Of a stretch of DNA of 64,000 nt, positions 37,953 through 47,108 are shown one piece after another. Where the stretch lies: positions 372,001 to 436,000 of the forward strand of contig NZ_JAUSRF010000002.1 in NCBI RefSeq assembly GCF_030811685.1. Reading direction: 5' to 3'. The number at the start of each line of letters is the position of its first letter. Position 1 is the first letter of the stretch. Source of the DNA: Neorhizobium huautlense. Its GTDB lineage: Bacteria > Pseudomonadota > Alphaproteobacteria > Rhizobiales > Rhizobiaceae. Position numbers and translations under genes: made by a program. The notes below the pieces were generated by a model. It was not told where the DNA came from. It was given only the letters and a program-made list of their open reading frames with translations, and searched no databases.

Positions 37953-38843
37953 TCACCGCTTCTTCCGCAGATAATCCACCAGTGCCCGCAGTTTCGGCGC
38001 CATGTTTTTTCGGCTCGGGTAATAGAGATAAAAGCCGGGAAACCACGGGCAAAATTCTTCCAGAACCGGCACAAGCTCGCCGCGCGACATCGGTTCTCGA
38101 AAACTGTCTTCCATGCCAAAGGAAATGCCGGCGCCGGAAACCGCGAGGCTGACCATCAGCGCCATATCGGTGGTGGTGATGGTGTCGGCGACGGCGACCG
38201 CAAACTCCTTGCCATCCTCCTCAAATTCCCAGCGATAAGGCGCGATATGTGGGCCAACGCGCCAGCCGATGCAGCGGTGGTCGGCTAACTCGCGCGGATG
38301 GGTGGGCGTGCCGAATCGGGCGAGATAGGCGGGGGAGGCGACGGCGAGTTGCCGTTGGTCGCCCGAGACGGGTACGGCAATCATGTCCTGCGCGATCACT
38401 TCGCCGAGCCTGACACCGGCGTCATAGCCTTCCGCAACGATATCGAATTCCTCGTCGGTGACGGTGATGTGCATTTTCACATCCGGGTTTTCATTTGCGA
38501 AGGCCGCCAGTAGCGGGCCGGACAGAAAGTTTTCGGCAATCGACGACACCGCCAGATTGAGTTTTCCGCGCGGACGGTCGTGGAGGCTGGCGGCGCTGTC
38601 GAGCGCGCCGCGCATTTCGGCAAGCGCCGGCGCGGTTTCGACGTAAAGCCGCTCTCCTGCCTCCGTCAGCGCGACGCTGCGGGTGGTGCGCGACACGAGC
38701 GCGATGCCGAGCGTTTCCTCCAGTTTGCGGATCGTCTGGCTGACGGCTGAGCGGGTAACGCCCATGCGATCGGCGGCAGCGCGGAAATTCTTTTCCTCGG
38801 CGACAAGGGCGAAGACAGCAAGCGCATTGAAATCGGGCAGCAT
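37953..38843 (-). CDS. LysR-family transcriptional regulator
   Basis: This 296-residue regulator has an N-terminal winged HTH (LVAEEKNFRAAADRMGVTRS, then AVSQTIRKLEE, about residues 11-45) and the usual effector domain, beginning near GKLNLAVSSIAENFL. It has the CrgA/DSF-type look common among regulators of SDR genes. It is divergent from the SDR-carboxymuconolactone decarboxylase-Atu4866 operon and probably controls it. The ligand is unknown. Confidence 0.92.
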   Translation of the reverse strand: MLPDFNALAVFALVAEEKNFRAAADRMGVTRSAVSQTIRKLEETLGIALVSRTTRSVALTEAGERLYVETAPALAEMRGALDSAASLHDRPRGKLNLAVSSIAENFLSGPLLAAFANENPDVKMHITVTDEEFDIVAEGYDAGVRLGEVIAQDMIAVPVSGDQRQLAVASPAYLARFGTPTHPRELADHRCIGWRVGPHIAPYRWEFEEDGKEFAVAVADTITTTDMALMVSLAVSGAGISFGMEDSFREPMSRGELVPVLEEFCPWFPGFYLYYPSRKNMAPKLRALVDYLRKKR

Positions 38844-38956
38844 TGGTTAGTTTTTCTTGCCGGTTTGTGAAGAGATGAGCGTCTTATCGCGACAATGCTT
38901 CAGGCCTAGTTTCATGGCAACCGCAATTCGGCGGGAAAATTTCAAGGGAGAAAGTC

Positions 38957-39679
38957 ATGGACAAGGTTGTTCTCATCACCGGCGCATCGAGCGGTATCGG
39001 CGTCGGTATCGCCCATGAACTGGCCAGTGCCGGTGCGACCGTCGTGCTCGGCGCGCGCCGTACCGACCGACTGGAAGAAGTGGCAAGCGAAATCCGCGCC
39101 GCCGGGGCTAAGGTGATGACGCGAAAGCTCGATGTCACCGATCGCGCCGATGTCGCGGCCTTTGCCGAAGTGGCTCGAAAAGAGTTCGGCCGCGTGGATG
39201 TCATCGTCAACAATGCCGGCGTGATGCCGCTGTCGCTGATGTCCTCGCTGAAGGTCGACGAGTGGGACCGCATGGTCGACGTCAACATCAAGGGCGTGCT
39301 TTACGGCATCGCCGCCGTTCTGCCGGAAATGACGGCGCGTGGGTCCGGCCAGATCATCAACATCGCTTCTGTGGGTGCGCTTGTGGTTTCGCCGACGGCA
39401 GCCGTCTATTGCGCCACCAAATATGCGGTGCGGGCGATTTCCGATGGTCTTCGTCAGGAAAACGACAAGCTGCGGGTCACCTGTATCCATCCCGGCGTGG
39501 TGGAGAGCGAGCTTGCCTCGACGATCACCGATCCGGTCGCCGTCGAAGGCATGAAGACGTATCGCGCCATCGCGTTGACGCCGGATGCCATCGGCCGCGC
39601 CGTGCGCTTCGCCATCGAGCAGCCGGAGGATGTCGACGTCAACGAGATCGTCGTGCGCCCGACCCGGGCGGCTTTTTGA
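38957..39679 (+). CDS. Short-chain dehydrogenase/reductase
   Basis: This 240-residue classical SDR has a cofactor motif TGASSGIGVGIAHEL at residues 8-22, NNAG near 86, catalytic Ser in NIASVGALVVS and the YxxxK motif in VYCATKYAV. The early GARRTDRLEE fits an NADP-dependent YdfG-like oxidoreductase. It is the first of three genes that follow each other closely and are divergent from the LysR gene. The substrate is unknown. Confidence 0.93.
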   Translation: MDKVVLITGASSGIGVGIAHELASAGATVVLGARRTDRLEEVASEIRAAGAKVMTRKLDVTDRADVAAFAEVARKEFGRVDVIVNNAGVMPLSLMSSLKVDEWDRMVDVNIKGVLYGIAAVLPEMTARGSGQIINIASVGALVVSPTAAVYCATKYAVRAISDGLRQENDKLRVTCIHPGVVESELASTITDPVAVEGMKTYRAIALTPDAIGRAVRFAIEQPEDVDVNEIVVRPTRAAF

Positions 39680-39706
39680 TCCTTTGAAACCAGGAGGAGT
39701 TTCAAG

Positions 39707-40186
39707 ATGTTTCAACAGATCCGATCCCATATCGCCGTCGCAGGTGCGGTGGCGGCCCTCGGCTTCCTGCCAGAACCGGTGGTCGCGCAGACCACCGAGG
39801 AGCGCAAGGAGCGCGGCGCTGCCGTCATCCGCCATCTCAACAACGGCATGACGCAGCCCAATCTGGAAGGCATGCGCCGCGAGTTTCCCTTTCTCGCCGA
39901 AGCGACCGAAGCCTATGCGCTGGGCGATGTCTGGTCTCGCACCGGTCTCGATGACCGGACACGCCAGCTCGCCGCCGTCGCCGCCTTTGCAGCAATCGGG
40001 GAGACGGCCTTCATGAAGATCCATGCCGGATATGCGCTCAACAAGGGCGTTTCGGAAGAGGAACTCAAGGAGGTCATCTACATGGTGACCGTACCGGCCG
40101 GTTTTCCGAAGGCGATCGCGGCCTCGCAGGTCCTGTCGCAGCTTTTCGAGGAACGTCGTTCAAACACCGAGGAGACAAAGCCATGA
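39707..40186 (+). CDS. Exported carboxymuconolactone decarboxylase-family protein
   Basis: This 159-residue protein has a signal-like N-terminus (VAGAVAALGFLPEPVVAQ, cut near residue 27) followed by a CMD/AhpD-like helical domain. Core pattern LDDRTRQLAAVAAFAAIGE ... KIHAGYALNKGVSEEELKE retains the conserved His, but there is no CxxC pair, so an AhpD-type thiol peroxidase activity is not expected. AGGAGG precedes the ATG. Its last four bases overlap the next gene (ATGA). Confidence 0.88.
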   Translation: MFQQIRSHIAVAGAVAALGFLPEPVVAQTTEERKERGAAVIRHLNNGMTQPNLEGMRREFPFLAEATEAYALGDVWSRTGLDDRTRQLAAVAAFAAIGETAFMKIHAGYALNKGVSEEELKEVIYMVTVPAGFPKAIAASQVLSQLFEERRSNTEETKP

Positions 40187-40545
40187 GCAATCCCCTGTTT
40201 GTCGCCGCCAGCCTCATTCTTATCGCCAGCGCGTCCGTTGGCGCGGTGGTCCATCTTGCCAAAGCAGAAGACACTATGAATACCAATGCCCAAACAGCAA
40301 CCCAGACCCATCCTTACGTGGGCATGTGGGTGACGGAAGACGGCCGCATCCGCCACGAGCTTCTGCCCAACAACCGCTATGACGAGGCACGCGGCACCCG
40401 CGAAAGCGCCTATCAGGGCCGTTATGAAGTGACCGGCACGCATATCGAATATTGGGACGATACCGGTTTCACCGCCGATGGCGATTTTGTGAGCAACGAT
40501 GTGCTGCACCATGGCGGCATGGTGTTTTACCGGCGAAAGCCATAG
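40183..40545 (+). CDS. Atu4866-family small protein
   Basis: This 120-residue protein has an N-terminal hydrophobic segment (LFVAASLILIASASVGAVVH, signal or anchor) and a C-terminal domain of about 80 residues (HPYVGMWVTEDGRIRHELLP and NNRYDEARGTRESAYQGRYE) that matches the Atu4866 family, a small beta-barrel fold known mainly from a structural-genomics entry. Function is unknown; relatives recur beside SDR and CMD genes. It is translationally coupled to the upstream gene through an ATGA overlap. Confidence 0.87.
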   Translation: MSNPLFVAASLILIASASVGAVVHLAKAEDTMNTNAQTATQTHPYVGMWVTEDGRIRHELLPNNRYDEARGTRESAYQGRYEVTGTHIEYWDDTGFTADGDFVSNDVLHHGGMVFYRRKP

Positions 40546-40601
40546 TTTTCGCGCCTCTCGTTTCGTGGTAGAGATGCCGCAAACGAGAGGCGTGTTTGCT
40601 G

Positions 40602-40886
40602 ATGACGTCCCACATCATGTCGCTTCAGATTTCTGAAGAGATGAAAACCAGATTGGATGAGTTGTCGGCTGCAACACAGCGGCCGGCAAATGTTCTCGTT
40701 GAAGATGCGCTGGCAGCCTATCTGGATGAACGTGAAAACGAGCGGCTTTATCTGCAGGCAGCTGTGGATCGCGCCGATGACGGTGACTTCGTTTCGCATG
40801 CCGCTGTCGAAAAATGGCTTCGATCCTGGGGGACGCCGGATGAACTGCCACCGCCTGAGCCGGATATTTTAAAGACACGCCGATGA
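40602..40886 (+). CDS. ParD/CopG-type ribbon-helix-helix antitoxin
   Basis: This 94-residue protein has an N-terminal ribbon-helix-helix (MSLQISEEMKTRLDELSAAT, then QRPANVLVEDALAAYL) followed by a tail that should bind the toxin (YLQAAVDRADDGDFVSHAAV). The ATG at 40602 is used; 40617, directly before SLQISEE, is the alternative. Its stop overlaps the toxin start by four bases (ATGA). It should neutralise the downstream ParE-like toxin and autorepress the operon. Confidence 0.88.
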   Translation: MTSHIMSLQISEEMKTRLDELSAATQRPANVLVEDALAAYLDERENERLYLQAAVDRADDGDFVSHAAVEKWLRSWGTPDELPPPEPDILKTRR

Positions 40887-41176
40887 CGGTGATATGGGCA
40901 AGAGAGGCGATCGTCGATCTTGCCCGCATTCGCGCTCATATTGCCGAAGACAATCCCGTCGCCGCCAATCGTATCGCCAAAAGGCTGCTCGATATTTCCG
41001 CGTTTTTGGCTGACCAGCCGAATATGGGCGTTGCGACGGCCGTTTCCGATGTCCGCCGTCTTGTCGTGCCTCAATCCGTTTATTCTCTGATCTACCGCCT
41101 TGTGGGGGATCAAGTGGAGATCATTGAAGTGTTCGATGGTCGCCGAAAGATGCCGCGAACGCCAGTCGCTCGCTGA
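40883..41176 (+). CDS. ParE/RelE-superfamily toxin
   Basis: This 97-residue basic protein starts MTVIWAREAIVDLARIRAHI, the typical ParE opening, and contains GVATAVSDVRRLVVPQSVYS, then LIYRLVGDQVEIIEVFDGRR, the standard C-terminal strands. ParE toxins poison DNA gyrase while RelE members cut mRNA; the absence of the RelE catalytic triad favours the ParE type. It appears complete. It is the second gene of the pair with the antitoxin. Confidence 0.88.
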   Translation: MTVIWAREAIVDLARIRAHIAEDNPVAANRIAKRLLDISAFLADQPNMGVATAVSDVRRLVVPQSVYSLIYRLVGDQVEIIEVFDGRRKMPRTPVAR

Positions 41177-41196
41177 GGGATACCGGAAGTGAAGAC

Positions 41197-41856
41197 TCAG
41201 CCCACCAGTTCCGCCTTGATCAACCCACGCAGCGAATTACCGACGAAAATCTGTCGGCCCGCCAGATCCGCCTCTTTCACCAGGCCAGATTTGGCGCGGC
41301 CTTCGCGGATGAGGTCGGCGCGCAGAATACCGGCGAGAAGACCTGATGAGATCGGCGGCGTTGTCAGCGTGCCGTCTGCCTGTTCGACAAAGATGTTGGT
41401 GATCGTGCCTTCGCAGAGTTCGTCGCGTTCGTTGAGCAGCAGAACCTCGTCCACGTCCTCGACCGAATATTCCGCGCGGGCAGCTTCATAAACCTCGCGG
41501 CGGGTGGTCTTGTGGCGGTACATCAGGTCGTCGGACGGCATGCGCGTTTCGGCTATCTTGATGCGCCAGATCGTGTCGTCCGAGAGCGGGTTGAAGGCTG
41601 AAGTGGTGATGTCGATATTGCCGCGAAACGTCATTTCCAGCCGCACGCGCAAGGGCGCCTCACCTTCGGCCGCAAGCTTCAGGCGCTGCAAGAGATCATC
41701 GGGGCCGGAACGGAAACCCAGCGCATCGGCTGAACGCTTCAGGCGGCGCATATGCTGCTCGATGCGGGCAAAACCGGTATCCGGTTCCCAGCGCATGGTT
41801 TCGATCAGCGACAGATCGGCTGGCTTCCCGCCGCGAACCTTGCCTTTAGCAGACAT
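41197..41856 (-). CDS. Class IV aminotransferase-fold protein, probable aminodeoxychorismate lyase
   Basis: This 219-residue protein of PLP fold type IV has ETMRWEPDTGFARIEQHMRR near the N-terminus, LMYRHKTTRREVYEAARAE with the candidate PLP lysine, VDEVLLLNERDELCEGTITN and a late ADLIREGRAKSGLVKEADL. These are the features of PabC-like lyases. It overlaps the 3' end of pabB by 52 bases, so the pair probably makes 4-aminobenzoate for folate, PabC releasing pyruvate from aminodeoxychorismate. Substrate assignment is by context. Confidence 0.85.
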   Translation of the reverse strand: MSAKGKVRGGKPADLSLIETMRWEPDTGFARIEQHMRRLKRSADALGFRSGPDDLLQRLKLAAEGEAPLRVRLEMTFRGNIDITTSAFNPLSDDTIWRIKIAETRMPSDDLMYRHKTTRREVYEAARAEYSVEDVDEVLLLNERDELCEGTITNIFVEQADGTLTTPPISSGLLAGILRADLIREGRAKSGLVKEADLAGRQIFVGNSLRGLIKAELVG

Positions 41857-42962
41857 TCCTCATACTCCGCCTCTGCCGTGGAATCGAACACGATGCCACC
41901 ACCCACATTGAAGACCGCATTCCCGTCCCTGAAAAGGGAGATCGTGCGGATGGCCACCGAAAATCGCATCGGCCCCGCCGGATCGCACCAGCCGATCGCG
42001 CCGCAATAGGCATCGCGCGGCCCGTCCTCCAGGTCCGACAAAATGCGCATCGCCCACATTTTCGGGGCACCGGTGATCGAACCGCAGGGAAAGAGAGCGG
42101 CAAGAATCTCCGGCAGGCCCGTTTCCGGCAACAATTGGGCGCTGATATGGCTGACCATCTGGTGCACGGTCGGATAGGTCTCGATCTCGAACAATTTGGG
42201 CACCGACAGTGTTCCCACCTCGGTGATGGCGGAAATATCGTTGCGCAGCAGGTCAACGATCATCCGGTTTTCGGCGAGCGTTTTTTCGTCCGCCAGCATA
42301 GCGGCGATGATGGCGCGGTCTTCCGCCTCGCTTTTGCCGCGGGCGGCGGTGCCCTTCATCGGATGTGTTTCGATCATGCGCCCGGTATCGACGGAAAAGA
42401 AAAGTTCCGGCGAGCGCGACAGGATGGTCGGGCCGCCAAGATCGATGAGGGCGCCGTAACGCACCGGCTGGCGTTCGATCAGCGACCAGAACAGCGCATT
42501 TTCATCACCTTGCCAGCGGGCGGTGATCGGCATGGTGAGATTGGCCTGATAACAGTCGCCGCGTCTGATGTGGTGGTGCAGGCGTTCGAACCGGCTGCGG
42601 TAGGTTTCGAAATCCCAGCCGACGTGGAAATCGGAGAGGCTCGCTCTGTCGGTATAGGCTGGCGGTGTAGCCAGCGAATGATCGTTGCCGGCGGGGGCAT
42701 CGAAAATGCCCATGGCGATCAGTGGCGTTTCCCTGTTGTCCTCGATCAGTGGCCGCAGCTTGGGTTCGAAGATGTGGCCGGCTTCGTAGGAGAGATAACC
42801 GGCCAGCCAGAACCCGGCCTGTCTTGCTGCCTCCAGTTTTTTGAGGGCAGGCAGGATTTCTTCGGCGGTGCGGGCAAGGATGATGTCGCGCGGGTTGTCA
42901 AAAACCATGCTCTCGCCGGAGCGGTCATCGCGAAAGAGAGCGTAGCGGGCAGGAGCTGCCAT
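41805..42962 (-). CDS. pabB: Aminodeoxychorismate synthase component I
   Basis: This 385-residue chorismate-utilising enzyme converts chorismate to 4-amino-4-deoxychorismate. The C-terminal chorismate-binding domain is clear: GDCYQANLTMPI, SPELFF, HPMKGTAARG, IVDLLRNDISAI, and FPCGSITGAPKMWAM near the end. It is shorter than E. coli PabB, as expected for this subclass lacking much of the N-terminal tryptophan-binding domain. The glutamine amidotransferase subunit is not in the window. It overlaps the class IV lyase gene, a common pabBC arrangement. Confidence 0.93.
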   Translation of the reverse strand: MAAPARYALFRDDRSGESMVFDNPRDIILARTAEEILPALKKLEAARQAGFWLAGYLSYEAGHIFEPKLRPLIEDNRETPLIAMGIFDAPAGNDHSLATPPAYTDRASLSDFHVGWDFETYRSRFERLHHHIRRGDCYQANLTMPITARWQGDENALFWSLIERQPVRYGALIDLGGPTILSRSPELFFSVDTGRMIETHPMKGTAARGKSEAEDRAIIAAMLADEKTLAENRMIVDLLRNDISAITEVGTLSVPKLFEIETYPTVHQMVSHISAQLLPETGLPEILAALFPCGSITGAPKMWAMRILSDLEDGPRDAYCGAIGWCDPAGPMRFSVAIRTISLFRDGNAVFNVGGGIVFDSTAEAEYEECLLKARFAAGSQPICR

Positions 42963-43087
42963 GTCTGTCGAAATTCCGGTTGCCCTTTTTTGCCTGCTTT
43001 AGCGAATGCCATGCGGCATTGCCACTGGCATGGATGTCGTTCGGTGATGGTTCTGCAAACGGAAGAGGTTTTTGTATGTAGTGGCGC

Positions 43088-43372
43088 GGCTTGCGCCCAA
43101 TGATCCCCCTTGAAGCGGAGATGTCACGACGTGGCAGAGTGGGGAGCAACGGTGCGGCATAGACCCTTCTCCCCGTTTTGACGGGGAGAAGGTGCCGGCA
43201 GGCGGATGAGGGGCAAGGGCCGCAAACTCAACGCCAGCGGCTGCCCCTCATCTCCTCGCTAACGCTCCGGATCTTCTCCCCGCGCGCGGGGAGAAGAGGC
43301 AAGCGGCACCACCTCAATCCCATATGCGAGAACCCTGCTCTTGAGGGGGATATCGGCTTGGAGCACGGCCGT
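43088..43372. repeat. RIME-like repeat interrupted by a second palindromic element
   Basis: The 419-base gap between pabB and pepF holds no gene. Its left end (43088-43160) matches the left half of the RIME copies (GCTTG.GCCCAATGATC, CTTGAAGCGGAGATGTCAC, GGGGAGCAACGGTGCGGC). A different palindrome pair follows: CTTCTCCCCGTTTTGACGGG near 43167 and CTTCTCCCCGCGCGCGGGGA near 43274, enclosing CGGATGAGGGG / CCCCTCATC. The right end (about 43340-43366, CTTGAGGGGGATATCGGCT) resembles a RIME right arm. The second element appears inserted into the first. Confidence 0.65.
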
Positions 43373-43381
43373 CGCAAATGT

Positions 43382-45256
43382 TTACGCCTTGTCCAGAGCT
43401 TCCAGTTCGTCGATCAGGCTTTCGATCATCGACAGGCCCTTCGACCAGAAGGCCGGGTCGGACGCGTCGAGGCCGAATGGTTTCAGCAGTTCGGAATAAT
43501 GCTTTGATCCACCGGCTTTCAGCAGGTCAAAATACTTGTCCTGAAAGCCCGGAGCTGCGTTCTGATAAACCGCGTAAAGCGAGTTCACCAGACAGTCGCC
43601 GAAGGCGTAGGCGTAGACATAGAAGGGCGAATGGATGAAGTGGGGGATATAGGTCCACCACGTTTCATACCCTTCCGAGATTTTTATCGCCGGACCGAGA
43701 CTTTCCTCCTGCACCGATAGCCACAATTCACCGATCTGGTCGGCGGTCAGTTCGCCCTCTTTCCGGGCCGTATGCACCTTGCGTTCGAATTCGTAGAAGG
43801 CGATCTGGCGCACGACCGTGTTGATCATGTCCTCCACCTTCTGGGCGAGCATGGCCTTGCGTTCTTTTTTGTCCTTCGTCTTTTCCAGAAGCGCGCGGAA
43901 CGTCAGCATTTCACCGAACACGGAAGCGGTTTCTGCTAAAGTCAGCGGTGTCTGGCACATCAGCGCGCCTTGACCGCCGGCCAGAACCTGATGCACGCCG
44001 TGGCCAAGCTCGTGGGCGAGCGTCATCACGTCACGTGGCTTGCCGAGGTAGTTGACCAAAACATACGGGTGCGCCGAAGGCACAACCGGGTGCGCGAAGG
44101 CGCCCGGTGCCTTGCCGGGGCGGGCAGGGGCATCGATCCATTGTTCGTCGAAGAAACGGCGGGCGATATCGGCCATTTCGGGAGAGAAGGCGCCGTAGGC
44201 GGAGAGGACCGTGTCCTTGGCATCGGCCCATGGAATGACGGCATTCGGGGTTTCCGGCAGCGGCGCGTTGCGGTCCCAAAAATTCATGGTTTCCATGCCG
44301 AGCCACTTTGCCTTCATGGCATAATAGCGGTGCGACAGGCGCGGATAGGCATCTTTTACGGCTGCTGCCAGCGCATCGACGGTTTCGCGTTCCACACGAT
44401 TGGCAAGGTGGCGGCTGTCGGCGATATCGTCGAAACCGCGCCAGCGGTCGGAAATCGCCTTATCCTTGGCCAGCGTATTGGTGATCAGCGTGAAGACGCG
44501 CAGATTGTCCTTGAAGGTGGCGGACAGGGCGGCCGCGGCCTTGGCGCGAACCTCCGGGTCCGGCTCCTGCAGCATGTTGAGGGTGATTTCGAGCGACTGC
44601 TTTTCGCCATCCACCTCGAAACGCAGGTCGGCCATGGTCTCGTCGAACAGGCGGTTGAAGGCGGCGGCCGAGGTCATCGACTTGTCGAGAAACAACTGTT
44701 CCAGCTTGTCTTCCAGCTGGAAAGGCTTGTCTTTCCTGAGATCGACGATCCATGGCTGGTAATGGGCGACGGCCGGATCGCGGGCAATGGCGGCGTCGAT
44801 GACGGCATCATCGATACGGTTCAGTTCCAGCGCAAAAAAGAGCAGGTGAGAGGAAAGGTCCGTCAGCTTGGCCTGCACGTCACCGTAGAACTTGCCGTTG
44901 GCCGGATTGGACGTATCGGAAAAATAGGTCAGGCCGGCATAGGAGCCGATCTTTCCAAAAAGATCGTCGAGTTCGTCATATTCGGCAATCGCCGGACCGA
45001 GCCCCTGTGCCCCGGTTTTCTGTGCGGCGTCCGTCAGCTTACCCTTCCACGCGGCTTCGAAATTGCGGGCGCGCTCGGTCGCGCTGTCGAGGTCTGCCTT
45101 CAAGGCGGCGCCGTCGCGGCTGTCGTAAAGATCCTCAAGGCGCCATGTCGGGAGGTCGCCGAGTTCCGTTGTCGCGGCGGATGTGGCAGCGCTGTCGGCT
45201 GCGACCACGATACCGCGGCGGATATTGATGCCATTCGGTCGAACGTGGGACGTCAT
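43382..45256 (-). CDS. pepF: Oligoendopeptidase F, M3 family
   Basis: This 624-residue zinc metallopeptidase cleaves short peptides in the cytoplasm. The active-site motif HELGH lies in VMTLAHELGHGVHQ (about residue 410), with the third ligand Glu in the downstream ETASVFGEMLTF. The N-terminal oligopeptidase F lobe begins after a 30-residue Ala/Thr-rich leader (LGDLPTWRLEDLYDSRDG). Length is normal for the alphaproteobacterial type. It is divergent from the response-regulator gene. Confidence 0.95.
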   Translation of the reverse strand: MTSHVRPNGINIRRGIVVAADSAATSAATTELGDLPTWRLEDLYDSRDGAALKADLDSATERARNFEAAWKGKLTDAAQKTGAQGLGPAIAEYDELDDLFGKIGSYAGLTYFSDTSNPANGKFYGDVQAKLTDLSSHLLFFALELNRIDDAVIDAAIARDPAVAHYQPWIVDLRKDKPFQLEDKLEQLFLDKSMTSAAAFNRLFDETMADLRFEVDGEKQSLEITLNMLQEPDPEVRAKAAAALSATFKDNLRVFTLITNTLAKDKAISDRWRGFDDIADSRHLANRVERETVDALAAAVKDAYPRLSHRYYAMKAKWLGMETMNFWDRNAPLPETPNAVIPWADAKDTVLSAYGAFSPEMADIARRFFDEQWIDAPARPGKAPGAFAHPVVPSAHPYVLVNYLGKPRDVMTLAHELGHGVHQVLAGGQGALMCQTPLTLAETASVFGEMLTFRALLEKTKDKKERKAMLAQKVEDMINTVVRQIAFYEFERKVHTARKEGELTADQIGELWLSVQEESLGPAIKISEGYETWWTYIPHFIHSPFYVYAYAFGDCLVNSLYAVYQNAAPGFQDKYFDLLKAGGSKHYSELLKPFGLDASDPAFWSKGLSMIESLIDELEALDKA

Positions 45257-45454
45257 CGTGCAGGTTTCCTTCCTGTTAAATCTCTTAAGTGCCGTTTCCG
45301 GCCATATACTAAGCAGGTTTCGGGCGTGTTGATCTGTTTTGAGGCCAAGCCGTTAAAATGCAAGCCTTTCTCAAAACGGGATGTTCAAGCCTTTCATGAC
45401 ACAACCTCCTGTATGGGTGCCATTACGGCACTGAACACGATTTCAGGAGCGAGC

Positions 45455-46990
45455 ATGACTGCGCACATTCTTGTCGTGGACGACGATCCGGTACAACGTC
45501 GTCTTTTGAAGAACGCCGTGGAGCGTCATGGTCATTCCTGCCATCTGGCCGAAAACGGCCGGATTGCGCTTGAGTTCCTTCGGCGCAACCGCGCGCAGTT
45601 CAATGCGGTCGTTCTCGACCTCATGATGCCGGAACTCGATGGCCTTGGTTTCCTCGACGCCGCTAACGAACTGAACCTCAATATTCCGATCATCGTGCAG
45701 ACCGGGCAGGGCTCGATCGAGACGGTGGTGCAGGCCATGCGCGCCGGTGCCTTCGATTTCGTGGTGAAGCCGGTTTCGCCGGAACGCATCGCGGCTTCGA
45801 TCGCCAATGCGCTGAAACTGGACCAGAAGGAAACGAAGACCCGCACCGTGCGCAAGGGCCGCACCGGACCGATCGGTTTTGCCGATATCGTGTCGGCCAG
45901 CCCCGACATGCTGCGTGTCATCGATCTGGCCGAACGGGCCGCCCATTCCGGCATTCCGGTCGTGCTGGAAGGTGAATCCGGCGTCGGCAAGGAAATGGTG
46001 GCGCGCGCCATCCAGAGCGGTTCCGACCGTTCGGGAAAACCGTTCATCACCGTCAATTGCGGCGCCATCCCGCACAATCTGGTCGAAAGCATCCTGTTCG
46101 GCCATGAGAAGGGTGCCTTCACCGGCGCGATCGATCGCCATACCGGCAAGTTCGTGGAAGCCGATGGCGGCACGTTGTTCCTCGACGAGATCGGCGACCT
46201 GCCGCTCGATGTGCAGGTAAAACTGCTGCGCGCCGTGCAGCAGGGCGAGATCGAGACTGTCGGGTCTTCGAAAACCCAGAAGGTCGACGTGCGTCTGATC
46301 TCGGCCACCAACAAGGACCTGATCGAAGAGGTTCGCGCCGGGCGTTTCCGCGAGGATCTGTATTATCGCCTCAATGTCTTCCCGATTACCATTCCGGCGC
46401 TGCGCCGCCGCAAGGAAGACATTCCGCATCTCGCCCGCGTGTTCACCGAGCGTTTTTCCGCCGAGCAGAAGCTCGACCGCACGCTGACGCTCAGCGCCGG
46501 CGCGCTGGCGCTGCTGACCGCCTATGACTGGCCGGGCAATATCCGCCAGCTGGAAAACTCGATCTTCCGCGCGGTCGTTCTGGCAAGCGGCGACGAACTG
46601 ACGGAAGAGGATTTTCCGCAGATCGCCGCCCAGCTGCCGGAATTCCGCACGGAAGAACTGCGGGCGATTGCCGTCGAAATGCCGCAGATGGCATCGGCCG
46701 GTGCTGGTCGGGCAGACGATACGGTCTCCTACGGCAACGAACGTCTGGACATGGCTTCTCAGCACATGCCGCTGCATGTGCCGGACAATGTCATCGTCAG
46801 CACCGACGATACCGGTGACGTTCGCAAACTGGCGGATGTGGAAGAGGAACTGATCCGGTTCGCGCTGAAATTCTACCGCGGCCAGATGAGCCAGGTGGCG
46901 CGCAAGCTCGGCATCGGCCGCTCGACCCTTTATCGCAAGCTCAAGGACTACGGTATAGATCCGGACAATCCGCTGCGCGAGGCCGCCTGA
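45455..46990 (+). CDS. Orphan NtrC-type sigma-54-dependent response regulator
   Basis: This 511-residue regulator has an N-terminal receiver domain (VVDDDP at residues 7-12, phospho-acceptor Asp in VVLDLMMPELDG, Lys in VVKPVSP), a central AAA+ domain (Walker A GESGVGKE, the sigma-54 contact loop GAFTGAID, Walker B GGTLFLDEIGD) and a C-terminal Fis-type HTH (MSQVARKLGIGRSTLYRKLK). All key residues are present. AGGAGC five bases before the ATG sets the start. No sensor kinase is adjacent, so its signal is unknown. Confidence 0.93.
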   Translation: MTAHILVVDDDPVQRRLLKNAVERHGHSCHLAENGRIALEFLRRNRAQFNAVVLDLMMPELDGLGFLDAANELNLNIPIIVQTGQGSIETVVQAMRAGAFDFVVKPVSPERIAASIANALKLDQKETKTRTVRKGRTGPIGFADIVSASPDMLRVIDLAERAAHSGIPVVLEGESGVGKEMVARAIQSGSDRSGKPFITVNCGAIPHNLVESILFGHEKGAFTGAIDRHTGKFVEADGGTLFLDEIGDLPLDVQVKLLRAVQQGEIETVGSSKTQKVDVRLISATNKDLIEEVRAGRFREDLYYRLNVFPITIPALRRRKEDIPHLARVFTERFSAEQKLDRTLTLSAGALALLTAYDWPGNIRQLENSIFRAVVLASGDELTEEDFPQIAAQLPEFRTEELRAIAVEMPQMASAGAGRADDTVSYGNERLDMASQHMPLHVPDNVIVSTDDTGDVRKLADVEEELIRFALKFYRGQMSQVARKLGIGRSTLYRKLKDYGIDPDNPLREAA

Positions 46991-47108
46991 TCCGCTCGTA
47001 AAGCGTGCGAAAAAGGCATCAAGACCAGTTATGGTCCATAGAGGTCGCCGTCCTGGCGATCTTTCCTGTTAATCCTGACGCAAGTCTGGGCTGGTAAAAC
47101 ACTGTCAA

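Noticed and set aside
43970..45454. N-terminal extension of the response-regulator frame over pepF
   Set aside because: The frame is open to 43970, but the receiver domain starts at the ATG at 45455 with its own ribosome site; the rest is antisense to pepF.
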